From: Tetrahymena thermophila SB210
Lineage: Eukaryota > Ciliophora > Oligohymenophorea > Hymenostomatida > Tetrahymenidae
Assembly: GCF_000189635.1 (NCBI RefSeq)
Contig: NW_002475978.1
Span: forward strand, 1-64,000
Length of the DNA: 64,000 bases
Direction: 5' to 3'
Below are positions 13,708-25,811 of this stretch, piece by piece. Each line of letters opens with the position of its first letter. Positions within the stretch are counted from its first letter, which is position 1. The notes under the pieces were generated by a model. That model had not been told where the DNA came from and searched no databases. It saw nothing but the letters and a program-made list of their open reading frames with translations. The translations under genes and the position numbers were made by a program.

Positions 13708-15060
13708 ATGTTCTATTATCCAATTCAATAGAATAAGTAAAATTAATTTATTATAAATACAAAATGTTTAATTAGATTTTTTATATAGATAGATGAATAT
13801 TCAGTCAATTTTGAATATGATACAGAAAACAATTTGAGTAGGCTAAATAATTTGAACAATAATGCAGCAGGATAAGTAAATACTTAAAATTTAGTATTTA
13901 TTATACATAAACTTACAAATAAATTTTGTTTTGAAAAAAGATGTTCAAGAGTCGCCCATATATACAAAAATCATAATTGAATTGCTTGCGAAAATAAATG
14001 AAAAGGTAACTAAAAATTACTCTATTTTTTAAAATATAAATTTTGTAGATAATTAAAATATTAGATATTTATTTTATTATTTTGCTACAAGATTTAGCAA
14101 GAATTTAATTAATTATTCCCCAATTTAATTTTAATGTTAAATACTTCTATTAGTATTTTGATAATATTTATTTTTAATCAAAAATATTAAAAAAGAAAAG
14201 ATAATCCACAATTACTAAATTCTAAAATTTTGTAGAAGTCATTTGGCCAGATCAGCTAATAATAAGAAATGCTTTCACTAAATAAAAGCCCATTATTATA
14301 AAGGTAATTGATATAACCAGGATAAGGCTAATAAAATAATCAGGTAAAATCTAAAAAACAGCACTAGAGCTATGGTATGGTTGGTAATTAAAAAATAAAT
14401 GAAATGAATAGCGAATCTATATAAAGAAATGATTCTAAAAACTTTTCAAATTTGCCTAAGATAAAAAGCAGAAGATAGGTGAAGTAGAATTCTGACTCGT
14501 AAATCTAATAATAATTAAGACTACCATATATTTAAAATAAAAATTCTTAACAAAAGAGCATAAATTAATTTAAAAGAAATTCTAAAAATAATAGTTCTAC
14601 TTCTCTAGAGTAAGAAATTAATCCAACATATCTTGAAAGAAAATAAATGAAATCAAATAAATTAACTGTAAATAATTTGAGAAGCGATAAAATATTAATA
14701 GATATTTTGCTTGCACTAAAAGATTTAAAAGTTAGTATTAATAAAGGTTTCTAAAATTTGTAAACAAGTTTACATAATGATATGGTAGATTTGAAAAAAA
14801 GTATTAAAGGAGAGCAAAAAAGTGTTGAAGAACTGAAAGAAAGTATTGAAGAAGTGAAAAAAAGTATTGAAGGAGTGAAATATGGTATTCGTTATATTGC
14901 TGATAGTTAAAACCAATACCATGATTAAAATATGAATAAACTTAATATTATTCTTAGATGCTTTAGATAATAATATCCAAAAAATCAATATCCTTTACTG
15001 GGTGAATACATCGAAGAAGGATTATACGAAAGATATAATAGACATTTAAATTAATTTTGA
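13708..15060 (+). CDS. Coiled-coil protein of unknown function, 322 aa, four exons
   Basis: Exons 13708-13736, 13826-13875, 13941-14005 and 14236-15060 join in frame to 323 codons with a TGA stop. The N-terminus reads MFYYPIQQNK then KQFEQAKQFEQQ; the middle (about residues 50-190) is Gln/Ser/Asn-rich and probably disordered. Residues around 190-260 form a helical coiled coil with a repeated heptad-like motif (LKKSIKGEQKSVEELKES, then IEEVKKSIEGVK). The last 55 residues look like a small globular tail (YPLLGEYIEEGLYERY). No known domain recognised. The two tiny 5' exons rest only on phase agreement, so the start is tentative; the long last exon is secure. Confidence 0.65.
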
Positions 15061-15693
15061 TTAAAGAATTATATATATTATTTTTGAATTAAAACCAATG
15101 AATTTATATACAAATTACCTTGTAGCAAATTATGAAAGAGAAAAATGTTTATAATTATATTATTAATTATTTTTTACTTTTATTAAGATGTATTTTACTT
15201 TTATATTTATTGGTATTTTTTTTTGATGTAATTTCTGATATTAAAATTCAACCAAAAAAATAGATTAAATAATATTCTTGTAGAATAAATTAAATAAATA
15301 AACATTTTTTATATCTCAATATTTTATCTAAAAGAAAAAAGAAATACAGAAAATTCATCTAACTAACTAACTAAAATAATAAAATATTCTTAGTTTTTTT
15401 TACAATAATTAATATAATAATATGATATTTGTATGAATTACATTTTAAGTTAAAATAAGAATTTATTAACATCATAAATAAAAGTTAGGATTTTAATATA
15501 CTTAAGTTTGATATCAACGAATTAAGATATTTCGAAGGAGAAAAACTAAATTTTGACTCCATTTTATATATTTAATGCGGGAATAATTAAAAAAGGATTT
15601 TTATATTAAAAGTGAATTAAATTCTTACTGAACTCAGTTTAATTTCAAAAATAAAAAATTAAAAATTTAATCTTTAAAGCTATTCTTAAAAAA

Positions 15694-16730
15694 ATGAATT
15701 ATATTTGTAATTAAAGCTAAGATGATTTGCAAAAGACTAAATAAATATAAACTGAGAAATTTACTAAATGCCCAACTCATCATAAATAATAACTGATTTT
15801 ATTAAAGCTATCTGATAAAGATACCAAAGATGATTAAGCTCTTAAGTGTTTAGATTGCATATACGTACAATCATAAAATAAATTTTCGATGACTCTTAAA
15901 TTTATGAAGATCTTGTTAAAATTTCAATGAAATCAATTTGTTTTTACTATGAATAAGTAAAAGTTTACTTTAAGCAACTAAAATCTCAAATAAATTACCA
16001 TTTAGAGTAAAAGCAAAATCAAATAATTTAAAATCTTAATTAGAATAAAGATTTTAAGAAATTTTAGATGAATATAATTTTATGTCATACAATAATAAAT
16101 ACTAAAGGATATTCTAATCAATTAGAATCAAGATTTTTCAAAGTAAAATTAGATGTTTAAAGATGTCCTAAAAGATAATAAATCAAATTATACAAATAAA
16201 AAACCAAAATTCTATGTTTGATCAATAAAATAAAGAAGTGTAAAACCTTACTTACTACTTATAAAGAATAGTTATAAAAATTAATAAAAATAATTCAAAA
16301 TTTTTGACCTAGAGAGAATCATCATAAAAATATGTAAACAAACAAATTAATGAAATTATTAAATTCATAAAAATATTTAATTTAATACTTTTATTTCAGC
16401 TTTGAAAAGGATCAAAATTTAAAATATGGAAGATCTCAGAAACTAATTGTTAAGATTTTTAAAATATCAAGATAGACTTTTGGTAAAGATTTAACTTTCT
16501 ATTTTTTTACAAAAATGTTTAATAAAAGCTAAATAAATTTCTTTGGGAGTGGAAGATTCTTAGGCCATCTAAAAGCTTAAAAATATTAGCTCGTTGAAAC
16601 TTAAATTAATGTAAAATCTATTTTTTACATAATAATTTTATAAACAGATTAATAATATTATGAGAATTAATTAAATTTGTTTTGCGAATAGGTAAATAAA
16701 TTTGTTTATTTGTTTGTTTGTTTGTTTGTA
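15694..16730 (+). pseudogene. Frame-broken relic of a Cys/His-rich protein gene
   Basis: Protein-like stretches appear in three different frames along one direction. The first, from ATG 15694, has a zinc-binding-looking pattern (CPTHHKQQL ... LKCLDCIY), like the B-box-like Cys/His proteins common in Tetrahymena. It then meets TGA. The next frame reads DDSQIYEDLVKISMK..., and a third reads FQEILDEYNFMSYNNKY and later QNSMFDQQNKEVQNLTYYL and FEKDQNLKYGRSQKL. I could not join these by plausible GT-AG introns, so frameshifts (decay or assembly errors in A-runs) are the simpler reading. With only one stop codon in an AT-rich genome, open frames are weak evidence, so confidence is low. Upstream 15061-15693 shows nothing. 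Confidence 0.35.
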
Positions 16731-17406
16731 TTTATCTACTTTTAACAAATGAGAAATAATTAGATAGCAAAAGAAATCCATCCATAACTTAACTCTGAAT
16801 TTTTTGAAAATTTTTTTTATTATTAAAACTAATTTGAAAATAAATTAAAATAATTAATAACTAAAAGAGCTTTAAAAACAATTTCATTGATTTTTTAATA
16901 AATTAATTTTTTTAAAAATATTATTTGTTGCAGAAAAAAAGGTAATTAATTAATTTCTTACAAAATTATTTGGAAAATTGAATTTTATTAGATATCAAAA
17001 TAGCTTTGTTCATACTTTACTTTTTTTGATCATAAACAATTATTTAATTTTAAAAGATTAAATTAATAGGTGTTTATACTGAATATTTAAAAATAGAAAA
17101 AAGAAAAATGATTTAACAAAAATAAATTAATTGTAACCTCCAATTGGTAGTTAATTAACATTTTAATCATCATTTAAATTTTCTTTTTTTTAAATAAAGT
17201 TTTTAAGCTCGAATTTAGAAACACATTTAAATATTTAAATAGATCTTTCGTAATAATATTTTAATTTGATTCAAATTATTTATTGGCTTTGATAAACTTA
17301 AAAAGAGCTAACAGAAAATAATTTCTTGCTCTTAATTATTAATAAAACTCCATAATTTTTATTTTTCTGAAATCTATTTAAGCTCATCATTTTATATTTT
17401 TTAAAG

Positions 17407-19078
17407 AGATAAAAATATACAAGATAAAGATAGATGCCTCAAAATTAGGTTTGGTTCTAGCAGATTGTACCAATTTATCTACTCTTTCTTACTCTAAACT
17501 TTTGGTAAAAAAACTAACAAACACAATTAATTTAAAAAACAAATAAATAAATATTGTTTTAATTTATTTAATGCATGAACTAACTAACTTTTTAAATAGT
17601 TTGTTAATTTTTTATCATAAAAATATTTTTTATTTTTAATAATAAATACAGTTTTAACAAAATAACTAATAATGGCTTATATGATTTGAGCTCTGCATTA
17701 AAATAATGCACTAATCTATAAAACTTATCTGGTTAAATTTACTTTATAAATATATTTCTTTTATTCAATCATTTAACAAATAAATAAATGAAAAGATATT
17801 TTTTTAATTGGCTTCTATCTTATTAAAATTTCTAGATGCAAATATTTTTAATAACCTTACTAACTCTTTTATTAACTATTCCTTATTTTTTAGAAAATTT
17901 GAATAATATGATCCAATGGGATTTAATTTAATAAATAAAACTAAAAATATATTTACTGTCACACTTAATATTTTAGGTACTGTATATTTCTTCAAGTATT
18001 TTCATTTACTTTTTAACACTTTAAAATTACAAAAAACAATTAAAAAATAATTAAAATATTTTAAATGGAAACAACATTGGTGATGTTGGGGTTTCAGAGA
18101 TAGGATGAATTTTCATTTATTAAATACATAAAACTTACAACATTAGAGCTTTATTTAAGGTAAAATAGTTCTTTAATTTTATTTACAAGTCATAATTTCT
18201 ATGCTTATTCCTAAATTAAAACAATCTAATAATATTAATAATTATTTATTTATTTATTAAAAATTATTATTATATTTATTATAAATAATTAATTAACACT
18301 AATTTTCAGTATAGCACAATTAAAATTTTATTGTTATTTATTGAAATAATTTATTGATATATCAACTAAAATATCTTTTAAAGTTAAAATAACATTGGGT
18401 AAGAAGGTGTTTCTAACTTAGGTTCTGCTTTAGTGAATTTAACTAGCCTTACATCCTTAAATCTTAATTTGAAGTAATATTTTGAAGAAATTCTAATTTT
18501 TTAATAATAATTAGCATTTTTTTTTTTTGTTTTTCAAAGAAAGACATAAAGGTAATTTTATTATTTGCAAACAGGTATAATAGAATTTAAGCTTAAGGTT
18601 TTTCTCTTTTAGGTAAAGCTTTAGCAAGGTGCTCTAATCTCTAAATTTTGAAAATTTTTCTATAGTAAAACTAATTCATTTATTTAGATAATTTTAATTA
18701 AAAAAACAAATTTAAATAAAATACTTAAATCAATTAATTTTATTTAAAAATAACAATTCTTTAAACATAGGAATATTAATAACTATATAAAATATATTTC
18801 TTAAAGGCACAACTTAATAAGAGATAGTGGAGCATCTGATTTGGTTTTTAATTTAGTTAGCTGTAGTAATATCAAATCTTAGTCTTTTACTGAGGTAAGA
18901 TATTTATTTATTTATTTATTTTATTTTTTTGTTTTTTTTTTAGTTTAAAATAAAATGACACTATTATAAATTATTAATTTTCATAAAAGTTAAAATAATA
19001 TAAGTATCTAAGATGCTAAAATGTTTGTTCAGCATTATTAAACTTTTCTAAACTATCTTATTTGGAGCTTGATCCAAT
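17407..19078 (+). pseudogene. Decaying leucine-rich-repeat gene
   Basis: At least eight LRR-like exons in order on the plus strand. Two are perfect 90-nt phase-2 exons: 18384-18473 (NNIGQEGVSNLGSALVNL..., ending LNLNLK) and 18575-18664 (GFSLLGKALARCSNLQIL). The others are damaged: 17652-17731 is 80 nt, 17894-17976 is 83 nt, 18069-18159 is 91 nt with an acceptor reading GG instead of AG, 18807-18894 is 88 nt and 18990-19078 is 89 nt. The out-of-size exons change frame inside the repeat (for example NNIGDVGVSEI then DEFSFIKYIKL). The first unit, near 17407-17514, reads LGLVLADCTNLSTLSYSKL. No start or clean end found. Same family as 59759-62683. A functional gene with unusual splice sites cannot be fully excluded. 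Confidence 0.65.
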
Positions 19079-20276
19079 GTAATTTTTTGAAATTGATTTT
19101 TTACTTTTTCATTAAAAAAAAATTACTGTAAAATATTACAGCTTTTTAATTGATAAATAACATACTTAATACTAATAATTAACCTGATTAATATCATATT
19201 ATTAAAAAAAAATGAATTGAAACTTATTAATAAAAATGAATGAAATAATAAAAATAAATACTCAAGAATTTTATTTCTAATTTTTTTTTTTCATTAAAAG
19301 AAAAATATGGATGGTATGTATCTTATTACTTACATATATTTTTTATTTTGAATCTTTAAAATTTTATTTAGATTTATTTCAACAATAAATTAATAGGTAA
19401 AATTAAATAAAATAGATTTAATAAAAAATCTAAAATAAACTTCAAAAAATAAAGAAAATGGTTATTAAATCTATAAATATTTGATTTATTTGGTGTTAAC
19501 TGGTTGATAATAATTTGAAATATAAATTTACATTAGTATTTATCCATGAATATACTTTTGTAGTGAAATTTAAATATAAATCATAAATAAATAGAATAAC
19601 TAGTTTTATCAATTTTTATTTTTATTTTTTTTTAATATTTCATCTTTTATGTACTAAATTAGTTTATACTTTAAATCCTCATATATTTTTAATCCTGAAA
19701 TTAAAATATCACTTATTTTGTAGGCTCAAACATTTTTTTTAATTTTTAAAACAAAGACCTTAAATAAAAAATTATATGAGAATCTAAAGTAATTTAAAAT
19801 TAATAATTTCTAAAATCTAAGAAATAAACAATTTCTGTTTGAACACAAACCAACTTTTATTTCACTACTAGTGTTAATAGATCAAACAGCTTTTATTAAT
19901 CAAATATAAAATAATTCAATTTTTTTTGAAAAATGTTAAAAATTGTATTTAATGATTTATAAAATATTGAGAAAATTTAATAAGATTATTGATAATAAAA
20001 TATTAACTACAAATATATTTATATATATATTTTTATAAGTATCTATGCATAACTAATAATTGCTTAACAAAAGTGAGTAAAATTTATAATTTATGTATAT
20101 AATAAAGATGAAGTCAAACTTTTTAAGAGCAGTTGACTAAGAAATTAATAATTTATATAATTGCTGATTTGGAAAATTAAATTCAAACTAAATTTGTTTG
20201 AATTTCTAGCTCATTCATATTCATATTGATTAGACAAATAAGCTTTTTTGATTTTGGATTAGAGAGAATTATTATA
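19079..20276. other. AT-rich intergenic region
   Basis: No gene or structured element recognised between the LRR relic and the 3' end of the cyclin gene. Confidence 0.5.
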
Positions 20277-22191
20277 TCAATAGTGGAATTTCTCGAGATT
20301 TCTAAGTTCAGGATACCTTTGGTTAAAAGAAAAGACAAAGTTATTAACCCTTTAAATGCATTCTTTAGCATTTTAATGTTCAGATTAGGATATAAGCTCA
20401 AACATTTTCTCCATCTATTTATATGTAAAATATAAATTTAGAAATGAGTTTTATTGAAAATAAATAAAAAATAAATACAATTTAAACTTCTTGTTAAATC
20501 AAATCGTTATAAGGAGAAATACTGTCGCCTTTTAAATTCGAAAAATAAACTTTTAGTGAAACTACTATAGCCGAGAAAGCTAGTATGTGAGATTTGTAAT
20601 CTAATAATTTGTCATCATGAACACATTACTTCAAAATATAGAGTGAAAAGTGAGTTAGCTATAAAATTGTTTGGTTTGTTTCAGAAGAGAATATTTTATA
20701 TAAATAGCGATTCAGATAAGTATGAGTTGTTGGGAAATCTATTTTCATATCAACAATTCTTAAAATTTCATATTCTGCTTCTCTTATCTTTTTCCTATTT
20801 TTTAGTTTGTTTTGAAATTATTTTAGAGCAGGATTAAAAGCAATCATACAAATTTTAAAATTATTTGGAAGGAACCAAAATGTTAGTTAGTTAAAAGAAT
20901 CAAGTAAAATATTTTAGAAAAAAGATATTAATAATAAATATTTACTCAGTAAATTTGTTGTGTCCAACTTTTTCAACAATATCATCTAGACTGATGTGAG
21001 AAATGTCTTCTTGCTTTGTGGCTAAGAACATAGCTGCAATACCAAATAAATGAACATCTGATTCAACAAGTTTTCTATTTTACAAATTAATTAATTTTAA
21101 ACAAAATTTAAAAAGGGTTAAAAAATGTTAAAATAAATTTTAATGGTTAAAAACATATTTTTGTTTGGGAAATTATTAAATTTCGTAGATAATCTTGAAG
21201 TTAAGACATTCATTTCTTTAAAGTGAATCCTAAAGATAAATTAGATTTTGGGAAGAAAGTAATTTTAAGTTTTTACTTTGTTTATTTCTTAAAAAATAAA
21301 TCAAGAAGACCAACAGCACGAAAGTAGGTTTTATCGGAAGATGTTTGCTTGTAATTACCAAAAACTTCAATCATCCAATCAACCATTTTAGATCTTAGAA
21401 TTGAAGGAATTTTATGGTTCTTGAGGCAATTAGATAAATCAACCTTTGGTTTTAAAAACATTATTAATTTTTCTAGAAAAAATCTTTTTTAAATTAAGGT
21501 ATCTTTTGAATTAATCAAAGATACAACAACAAAAAATCTGATTATTCTAATGATAAAACTATTAAATACTGAATAATCTGTTGTCTCAAAGAGCTTAATA
21601 TAATTAAACAAATACCAGCAAAACAAAAAAGAAGATAGATAGATAGATAAATAAAATGAAAAAAATGTTTACTTCTTGATTGAGGAGATTTAAATCCTCA
21701 TAATCTCCATATAGTTAATTGTACCTCCATTATCTATCACGAAGTTTATCGCTATTAAAGTGTTAGCCAATTTGTTAATTTCCTTCCTCACTATCAAAAG
21801 AATCGTCTTCGTCTTCCTCCATTATGTTTTATTGCTCTTCATAAAAGGCAATTTCTTATTTATCATCCTCCATGAAATTCTCTTTATCAATTTAGCTTTC
21901 GCAGATAATTTATCCACTAGTGAATCCAATCTTTAAGTTCTTTTTAGCCTTCTCTAGCTTTTTTTCTTTTAAGATTTCCTCTTGTTCCATTTTAGAGGTA
22001 GAAAGGAACATCAAAGCACTGTTTTGTGACTTCTTGTTGCATTATTTATTGTTTTAGAGCTTAGGTCCAATTCTAAAATTAAAAGCAGGTTAAGCAAAAG
22101 CAGTAAATAATTAAAAATCTTACTTAGGAATGTCCTTTTTGTTGGGATTTTTGTTGTTGTTGTTGTTATTGTTATTGTTCTAGTCTTCCAT
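20277..22191 (-). CDS. Cyclin (A/B-type-like, cyclin N and C domains), 405 aa
   Basis: Exons (minus): 22191-22124, 22072-21673, 21443-21277, 21074-20946, 20794-20479 and 20414-20277; all phases agree and give 406 codons with a TGA stop. Cyclins bind and activate cyclin-dependent kinases. The cyclin box is clear from about residue 157: LRSKMVDWMIEVFGNYKQTS (compare the family motif RxxLVDWLxEV), YFRAVGLLDLFF, then ESDVHLFGIAAMFLATKQED and LDDIVEKVGHNKFTE. The C-terminal cyclin fold follows (THTYLNRYLYKIF, LTHFSLYILKQCVHDDKLL, HILAFSAIVVSLKVYF). The N-terminus is Asn-rich then acidic (MEEDEDDSFDSEE). I saw no clear RxxL destruction box in the part I read. The 51-nt first intron is a multiple of three without TGA, so it could also be retained as coding. 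Confidence 0.88.
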
Positions 22192-23639
22192 TTATTTAAT
22201 CACGAAATCAATAGTATTTAGATTATTTGCAAGCAAAAGGTTTTTTTATATTATTTATTATTTTTTTTGATTTTATAATTAATTATTAAACAAATATTGA
22301 TTAGTGGTTATTATTTAAATCGTTATAAAATAATTGAAAATATAATGAAGCATTGAAACTATGAATTGAAAACGTAATTAATTAATTAAAATAATTGATT
22401 TTTATAATCATAATATTAAATCAAGTGAAACTTTAATGTATCTTTAAAGTATCTATCTCTTTTCTGATAAAAAAACAATCTAATTAAAAATCATCTCAAA
22501 AATAAATTGTAATCTCAAATTTAAAATTCTACAATCAAATAAATTTAATTTTCTATGATTTTCTTTCATTTCTTAAAATTTCTTAACAATATTTTGTGTA
22601 AACTTCTTATAAATCCTTTAAAAAGTGCATTTTTCTTATTTTTTCTATTCTTATTTTAACTTTTTCATCTGTTGATCTCTCGAAAATTTTTATTTTTCAT
22701 AGCAAATTGGGTCTTTTTGTAAAAATTATATATCTAATATCTTTAACAACTGAAAAATATGAATTAAAAGTGTGGTTAACTTTAAATTTTATTTAAAGTA
22801 ACAGTAATTTTTAGCTTTTAAAGATTTAAAGCAAACATATTGATGTATTTTCTAACTTTTTTAAATTTTGCTTTTCATAATCTTGAGTAATCAAAAAAAA
22901 AAACTATTTCTCGTTTGTTGGTAAATAATTAATACAAATCATAGATTAGAATATATATTAACAGGGAGTTATAGACATTCTTTCCAAAAATAGGAAATGT
23001 TATTTATAAAAAACCTTCATAAATCTAAATAATTTATTTTAGTATTTATTTGAATATAACAACTTCATAAACGTAATTAAAAATGATTAGTAAAATATTT
23101 TATATTTTAAATGATCAATAATTGATCTTTAATAACAAATATTTTCTTGTAGATTTCATGATATTTTGAAAATTCTTAGAAAAGAAATTAAAAAAGGAAA
23201 TTTACTCGAAAAAATTTTAATAATCTGTTCTTAATCATATCTTAAATTGAAATTATATCAAAAAAATCTTATAATAATTTAATTAAAATATAAATATTAA
23301 AAATCAAAGCATTTATTTCACAGTAAATTAAAGGTGATAAATAAATAAGTAGCTGAGTCTGTCAAATTAGACTTTATATTTATATTTCTATATTATTTTC
23401 TTTTATTTAATCTTAGATTTTTATGTATTTGTATTGTTAATTTATTTGTTTATTTGTTTAGTTTTATTTATTGTTTTAATTTTTATTTATTTATTTATTT
23501 TATTTTATTTATTTTCATTTTTATTATATTTTATGTTTTTATGTGCTATTTGTTAAGTTTTTTTTGTGCTATTTGTTTGGTTTTTTTGCTCTTTTATTTT
23601 AGTTTTTCTCTTTATTATTTATTTATTTTTTTAATTAAA
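22192..23639. other. AT-rich intergenic region
   Basis: No gene supported. The 3' part (about 23390-23640) is a T-rich low-complexity tract whose apparent open frame is only Phe/Tyr/Leu. Confidence 0.5.
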
Positions 23640-24470
23640 TCTTTTTTTTTAGAGTCTTTTGCTTCAAAATGGCCTATTTTTATATTAGTTAATATAAAAT
23701 TATTGGAAGACGGACTAGGTCAACGTCTTATTTGGGAAAAGACTAACTTTTTGAAAAACTGGGCTTTGTAAACAAGAATTTTTCTCCTCAGATTTAAAAA
23801 ACTTCGTTTGAAAGTTTGCATAGTTCATACTATCTCAAGTTCTTTGTTCCATTTTATTAGCTTCGAGATTATCTAATAATTTTTGGAACGAGATAAAAAG
23901 AAATGGATATTTTATCTACGGGCTAGATAAAAAATCCAAATTCTTATTAAAAACTTCGATAAGAACTTTATTGATTTCTGACTATGTTGAAAGCCAAGTG
24001 GTAGCCTCTGCTCGGGGAAAACGCATCACGATCCAGGCTTAAAAAACTTGTACCCGAGCTTTGGCTGCACCTGTATTTCTTATTACCAAACTTTCAATCC
24101 TTGAATTCAAGTTGACTTCTCACTCACTCTCTAACTTCTAGGAAAAACTTAGGAGCATTGTTGCTTATTTCCTCTCAGCAATTTCATTATGAAAATCCTT
24201 TTCGGAGTTACCAAGCTGAAATTGGAACTTTATCCCGAAATCGGCATCGCGTAAAATGCTCACTTTATTTGAATGTGTTCTTTTGCAAGAATCTTTAAAG
24301 TGTGTTTTCATATTACTTTTGCATCCCCGAAGAAATAAGTTAAATGCAAAATAAATTGCATTTAAATTTCCGAATGAATTAAAAAAACCTTTTAAAAACT
24401 TGGTTTATTAGAAAGCGAGGGTCTCCTGAACAAGGTTCAGCATTTACCGAAAGGAAGACGATTTAAAAAT
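23640..24470. other. GC-elevated island with hairpins, no recognised gene
   Basis: Base composition here is visibly richer in G/C than the flanks. The minus strand has one frame spanning roughly 24470-23690, broken only by two TGA codons. It gives protein-like segments (FGIKFQFQLGNSEKDFHNEI, ARVQVFQAWIVMRFPRAEA). Parts of the plus strand are open too, so coding is unproven. Two strong stem-loops are present: AGCCAA/GCTCGGG at 23992-24016 pairs with CCCGAGC/TTGGCT at 24053-24066, and CTGAAC-AAG-GTTCAG at 24426-24440 sits beside a CC-GAAA-GG tetraloop at 24447-24454. It could be an old gene or transposon relic with nonsense changes, or a structured non-coding RNA. I recognise no family. Confidence 0.4.
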
Positions 24471-25811
24471 AAATGGATTGTAAATTCTTGTCTGTTGGTG
24501 CTTAAATTAATTATTTTTATCTGCATACTTTGCTTTTTTTATGCTTTTTAACAGATTTTTGTTTTTTTAATTGATTTATTTGAAAAATCAAAAGAAAATA
24601 ATCAATCTTAATTTTTATTTCAAAATTTAAATTCATAAATTTAAGATATTGAGCGCCTTTCCTAAATTTAAATTTTTGATATATTTGGATTGGCAATTTA
24701 ATTTCTTATAATAATTTTTAATTAAAAAAATTAGAAAAAGGAAAAAAAAAATAATCAAAAAAGAGAAACAGAAAATTTAGCATCAAAGTTTTTTAATCCC
24801 CAACAGTCAGGGAAAAATCGTGCAAACAAAGTTTTTAAAGTGAAAATATAAATAAATATGGCATAAATTTTCTGTGAACTCTAATAAATCTCGATTAAGT
24901 CGAAGTGAAATATCAAAACTATTTTTAAAATACACAAATCAACAAGTCTCCTCATCTCTCTACTCTTAAAATTAGTTAATTTATAAAAATATTTTTTAAA
25001 ACTAGGCATCTAAAAAAGATATTAAGAAGAAAAAAGCATTAAAAAAGATAATAAATAAAAATAATAAAAAGAAAACAAGAATAATTAAAAAGGAAAACAA
25101 AGATAAAAACAAATAAACCCAAAATAAAAAATAAAAAAAATTAAATTAATAAGTAAAAAGAATAACTACGCAAACAATTTATTTTGCTTCTGATACAAAT
25201 TATGCTTTATTTTATTTATATTATGAAATATTTTTTTAAAAGAAATGTATTTTCAATCTAAAATTGTATCAAGGCAACTACACAGTGCTTAATTTAATAT
25301 TTCTCCATTTATTTAGTCAAAAATAATATTAATATTGATTATATAATTTGTTGAATTGTCTAGTATCCTTATGATTTTTTTAGTTTTTATTTATTGAATT
25401 CTGAAAATAGTGAAGTATCAAAAAATCAAAATAGAAGAAGGAACAATTTGCAAAAAAAGTTGAATTTCATTTCAAAATATAAAATATTATCAAAATATTA
25501 ACAATTTTGTTGTTTTTTTATTAAAGAACATATAAGAAACTTAATAATTTCTAACTAAATCTTATATTTAAAAAATATTTATTTGTTTTTTAGTAAAGAA
25601 CAGAACAGATAAGAAACTGTATAATAACTAGCTAAATCTTATATTTTTAACAATTTTTTTATAAAAAAGTTTATTTGAAATGGTTATTTCTTTTGTATTT
25701 TATTTTCTATCTAACTTGGGTAATAAATATTATTGAATTTTTATTAAATTTTTTTGAAATAAATTATTAATTTTTCTTTTACAAAATACTAAAATAAATT
25801 ATAAACAAAAA
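24471..25811. other. AT-rich intergenic region
   Basis: A minus-strand open frame near 24780-24930 (FARFFPDCWGLKNFDAKF) may be an outlying piece of the island at 23640-24470. About 24990-25140 is purine-rich (A/G runs). No gene supported. Confidence 0.4.

Noticed and set aside
14770-14988. Minus-strand repetitive Phe/Asn/Thr ORF
   Set aside because: Antisense of the coiled-coil heptads in the plus-strand gene at 13708-15060.
23454-23771. Plus-strand 105-aa hydrophobic ORF
   Set aside because: Mostly translation of a T-rich low-complexity tract; no family features.
23640-24830. Telomerase RNA, 5S rRNA, SRP RNA or RNase P RNA in the GC-richer island
   Set aside because: The telomerase template CAACCCCAA is absent (only ccccaacag near 24798), and I could not match 5S, SRP or RNase P core motifs.
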